From contig NZ_AXAY01000008.1 of the NCBI RefSeq assembly GCF_000473045.1, positions 206,328 to 270,327 of the forward strand: a stretch of 64,000 nucleotides of DNA, in the 5' to 3' direction. The notes beneath the pieces were generated by a model. It was given only the letters and a program-made list of their open reading frames with translations. It ran no database searches and had not been told where the DNA came from. The stretch is from Bradyrhizobium sp. WSM3983. GTDB taxonomy: Bacteria; Pseudomonadota; Alphaproteobacteria; Rhizobiales; Xanthobacteraceae. Within the stretch, counting starts at the first letter, position 1; every line of letters starts with the position of its first letter. The position numbers and the translations under genes were made by a program. Below, one piece after another: positions 62,030 to 64,000 of this stretch.

Positions 62030-63478
62030 ATGGCAAGCCTGACCATCCGCAAGCTCGACGAGGGCGTTAAAACCTATCTGCGCCTGCGCTCGGCCAAGAA
62101 CCGCAGATCGGTCGAGGAAGAGGTCCGGGTCATCCTGGGCGAGCTGATCGAGGGCCGCGAGGAGCCGCTGACGCCGTTTGCGGCCCCGCCGGCGACATCC
62201 ACCGCCTCCCCGTCCCAGCGCATCGGCGCCGTCCCCGTGGCCAGCATCACCCTGATCATCGGCGGCGGGATCGCGGCCTACAAATCGCTCGACCTGATCC
62301 GCCGGCTGAAGGAGCGCCGCATCGAGGTCCGCTGCGTGCTCACGAAGGCCGCGCAGCAATTCGTCACGCCGCTGGCCGTGAGCGCACTCTCGCATGAGCG
62401 CATCTACACCGATCTGTTCGATCCCCAGAGCGAGTTCGACGCGGGCCATATCCGCCTCGCGCGCGACTGCGACCTGGTCGTGGTGGCGCCTGCGACCGCC
62501 GACCTGATGGCGAAATTGGCCAACGGCCATGCCGACGATCTCGCCAGCGCCATCCTGCTCGCGACCAACCGCAAGATCCTGCTGGCGCCGGCGATGAACC
62601 CGCTGATGTGGAACAACGCTGCGACGCGTCGCAACGTCGCGCAGCTCCAGCGCGATGGCGTGATGCTGATCGGTCCCAACTCCGGCGAGATGGCCGAGGC
62701 CGGCGAAGCCGGCGTCGGCCGCATGTCCGAGGCGATCGAGATCGCCACTGCCGCCGAGCGCCTGCTGCGGCCGCCGGTGCCGCGGCCGCTCGCCGGCAAG
62801 CGCGTGCTGATCACCGCGGGTCCCACGCACGAGCCGATCGATCCGGTGCGCTACATCGCCAACCGCTCCTCCGGCAAGCAGGGCTTTGCCATTGCTGCCG
62901 CCGCGCAGGCCGCCGGCGCCGAAGTGATCCTGGTGAGCGGCCCCGTGGACCTTGGCGATCCCCAGGGCGTGACAGTGAAGCACGTGGAATCCGCGCGGCA
63001 GATGCTGGAGCAGGTGCAGGCAGCGCTTCCCGCCGACATCGCGATCTTTGCCGCGGCCGTTGCCGACTGGCGCGTCGCCAATGAAGGCGAGCAGAAATTG
63101 AAGAAGACCTCGGCCGGCATGCCGCCGCTTCAGCTGGTCGAGAACCCCGACATCCTCGCCACGATCTCCAAGCTCGCCGACAAGCGCCCGCCGCTGGTGA
63201 TCGGCTTTGCCGCCGAAACCGAGCATCTCATCGACAACGCCAAGTCAAAGCTCGCCCGCAAGGGCTGCGACTGGATCGTCGCCAACGACGTCTCGCCCGC
63301 CACCGGCGTGATGGGCGGCGACCGCAACACCGTGCACCTCATCAGCAAGAATGCTGAGAACAACGCCGAGATCACAGTTGATTCCTGGCCGGTGATGACC
63401 AAGGAACAGGTCGCCATCGAACTGGTCGCGCATATCGTGAAAAGCGTGACCGGCAAATCCCTGGAGCCGGCGTCTTGA
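62030..63478 (+). CDS. coaBC: CoaBC (phosphopantothenoylcysteine decarboxylase/synthetase) with N-terminal FitA-like RHH domain
   Basis: 482 aa. Residues about 1-45 ([38 protein letters not shown]) match the FitA/VapB ribbon-helix-helix antitoxin domain. A Pro/Thr/Ser linker (about 46-70) leads to CoaC ([28 protein letters not shown] with the active-site Asn) and CoaB (about 255-470; [27 protein letters not shown]). CoaBC turns phosphopantothenate plus cysteine into phosphopantetheine, an essential step of CoA synthesis. ATG at 62030 has GGAGGGG upstream, and the two palindromes before it suggest autoregulation. A GTG near 62236 could start a domain-free form. Overlaps dut. Confidence 0.94.
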   Translation: MASLTIRKLDEGVKTYLRLRSAKNRRSVEEEVRVILGELIEGREEPLTPFAAPPATSTASPSQRIGAVPVASITLIIGGGIAAYKSLDLIRRLKERRIEVRCVLTKAAQQFVTPLAVSALSHERIYTDLFDPQSEFDAGHIRLARDCDLVVVAPATADLMAKLANGHADDLASAILLATNRKILLAPAMNPLMWNNAATRRNVAQLQRDGVMLIGPNSGEMAEAGEAGVGRMSEAIEIATAAERLLRPPVPRPLAGKRVLITAGPTHEPIDPVRYIANRSSGKQGFAIAAAAQAAGAEVILVSGPVDLGDPQGVTVKHVESARQMLEQVQAALPADIAIFAAAVADWRVANEGEQKLKKTSAGMPPLQLVENPDILATISKLADKRPPLVIGFAAETEHLIDNAKSKLARKGCDWIVANDVSPATGVMGGDRNTVHLISKNAENNAEITVDSWPVMTKEQVAIELVAHIVKSVTGKSLEPAS

Positions 63479-63933
63479 GCACCAAAGTCACAGTCGAACT
63501 GCAACGCCTGCCCCACGCGGAAGGCCTGCCGCTGCCGGCCTATCAGACGACGGAAGCCGCCGGCCTCGACCTGATGGCGGCGGTGGCGGACAGCGAGCCG
63601 ATGACGCTCGCGCCCGGCCAATATGCGGTGGTGCCGACGGGGCTTGCGATCGCCTTGCCGCCCGGGCACGAGGCCCAGGTGCGGCCGCGCTCGGGGCTTG
63701 CCGCGAAGCACGGCGTCACCGTGCTGAACTCGCCCGGCACCATCGACGCTGACTATCGCGGTGAGATCAAGGTGATCCTGATCAACCACGGCGCCGCCCC
63801 CTTCGTGATCAAGCGCGGCGAGCGCATCGCGCAGATGGTGATCGCGCCCGTGGTCCAGGCCGCGCTGGTTCCCGTGGCGACGCTGTCGTCGACCGATCGC
63901 GGCGCCGGCGGCTTCGGCTCGACCGGCCGCTAG
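63475..63933 (+). CDS. dut: Deoxyuridine 5'-triphosphate nucleotidohydrolase
   Basis: 152 aa trimeric dUTPase. The five motifs are seen: AAGLDLMA (1), [11 protein letters not shown] (2), [15 protein letters not shown] (3), [10 protein letters not shown] (4) and [11 protein letters not shown] (5). It converts dUTP to dUMP. TTG start at 63475 overlapping the coaBC stop (TTGA), so coupled; the coaBC-dut order is common in proteobacteria. Confidence 0.97.
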   Translation: MSTKVTVELQRLPHAEGLPLPAYQTTEAAGLDLMAAVADSEPMTLAPGQYAVVPTGLAIALPPGHEAQVRPRSGLAAKHGVTVLNSPGTIDADYRGEIKVILINHGAAPFVIKRGERIAQMVIAPVVQAALVPVATLSSTDRGAGGFGSTGR

Positions 63934-63954
63934 CTGAGCTGAGTGTTGGATACA

Positions 63955-63976
63955 CCTCTCCCGCTTGCGGGAGAGG
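63955..63976 (+). repeat. Short inverted repeat, family E copy 3
   Basis: CCTCTCCCGC-TT-GCGGGAGAGG, perfect 10-bp palindrome, 22 bases after dut; the remaining bases to the window edge (GTCGGCGCG...GGTGAGGG) look like the continuation of the same longer repeat. Confidence 0.85.
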
Positions 63977-64000
63977 TCGGCGCGTAGCGCCGGGTGAGGG

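Noticed and set aside
61973..64000. PIN-domain toxin partner for the RHH domain
   Set aside because: Checked both strands next to coaBC: only dut follows and ubiB precedes. No FitB/VapC-like frame.

Overview
This 64-kb window is chromosomal DNA of a Bradyrhizobium-type alphaproteobacterium (Nitrobacteraceae/Rhizobiales), GC-rich with strong third-position GC bias. The assignment rests on four things seen here: an Irr protein of 163 aa with the haem-regulatory motif GCPWHDV at Cys29; the fabA-fabB-fabI block divergent from irr; a Mur/Fur-type regulator downstream of tsaB-rimI; and several families of short palindromic intergenic repeats of the kind common in Bradyrhizobium. No rRNA, tRNA, CRISPR array, transposase or prophage gene was found.

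Layout. 1-14.8 kb is a loose metabolic and regulatory stretch: a partial serine hydrolase, a membrane AraC regulator, pirin, purC, a SulP transporter fused to STAS and cyclic-nucleotide domains, a divergent oxidoreductase/AraC pair, an aldehyde dehydrogenase, a beta-lactamase-fold hydrolase, an acyl-CoA ligase and a PfkB kinase. 14.9-29.9 kb holds housekeeping genes: murJ, trpS, usp, nfu, tsaB-rimI-fur, a HAD phosphatase, the miaB-phoH-ybeY-corC-lnt block (same order as in E. coli), an XRE regulator, an M20 peptidase and trmB. 31-42 kb is the translation/RNA block rimP-nusA-ylxR-infB-rbfA-truB-rpsO-pnp, with a promoter plus terminator-like leader before rimP and a 31-bp hairpin in the pnp leader. 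42-54 kb has katG/oxyR, two acetyl/glutathione-transferase remnants of an operon, the unsaturated fatty acid genes fabI-fabB-fabA, irr, an SH3 protein, a 2-hydroxyacid dehydrogenase, a LysR/aldo-keto reductase pair and moeB. 54-64 kb has a degenerate trypsin-like protein, gamma-glutamyltranspeptidase, a ParA-type ATPase, a decayed GNAT gene, mutM, and the ubiE-ubiB-coaBC-dut operon.

Most notable: the CoaBC enzyme carries an N-terminal FitA-like ribbon-helix-helix (antitoxin DNA-binding) domain, and two 17-bp palindromes of identical 7-3-7 design lie directly upstream, one with the half-site TGATAGCA that I recall as the FitA half-site. No PIN toxin is adjacent. This looks like an antitoxin domesticated as a possible autoregulatory module on an essential CoA-biosynthesis enzyme. 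Other points: the irr promoter contains TGCATC hexamer repeats expected for control by the fur/mur product encoded 28 kb away; three repeat elements and two gene stop codons overlap; one GST gene is cut by a repeat and one GNAT gene is frameshifted.
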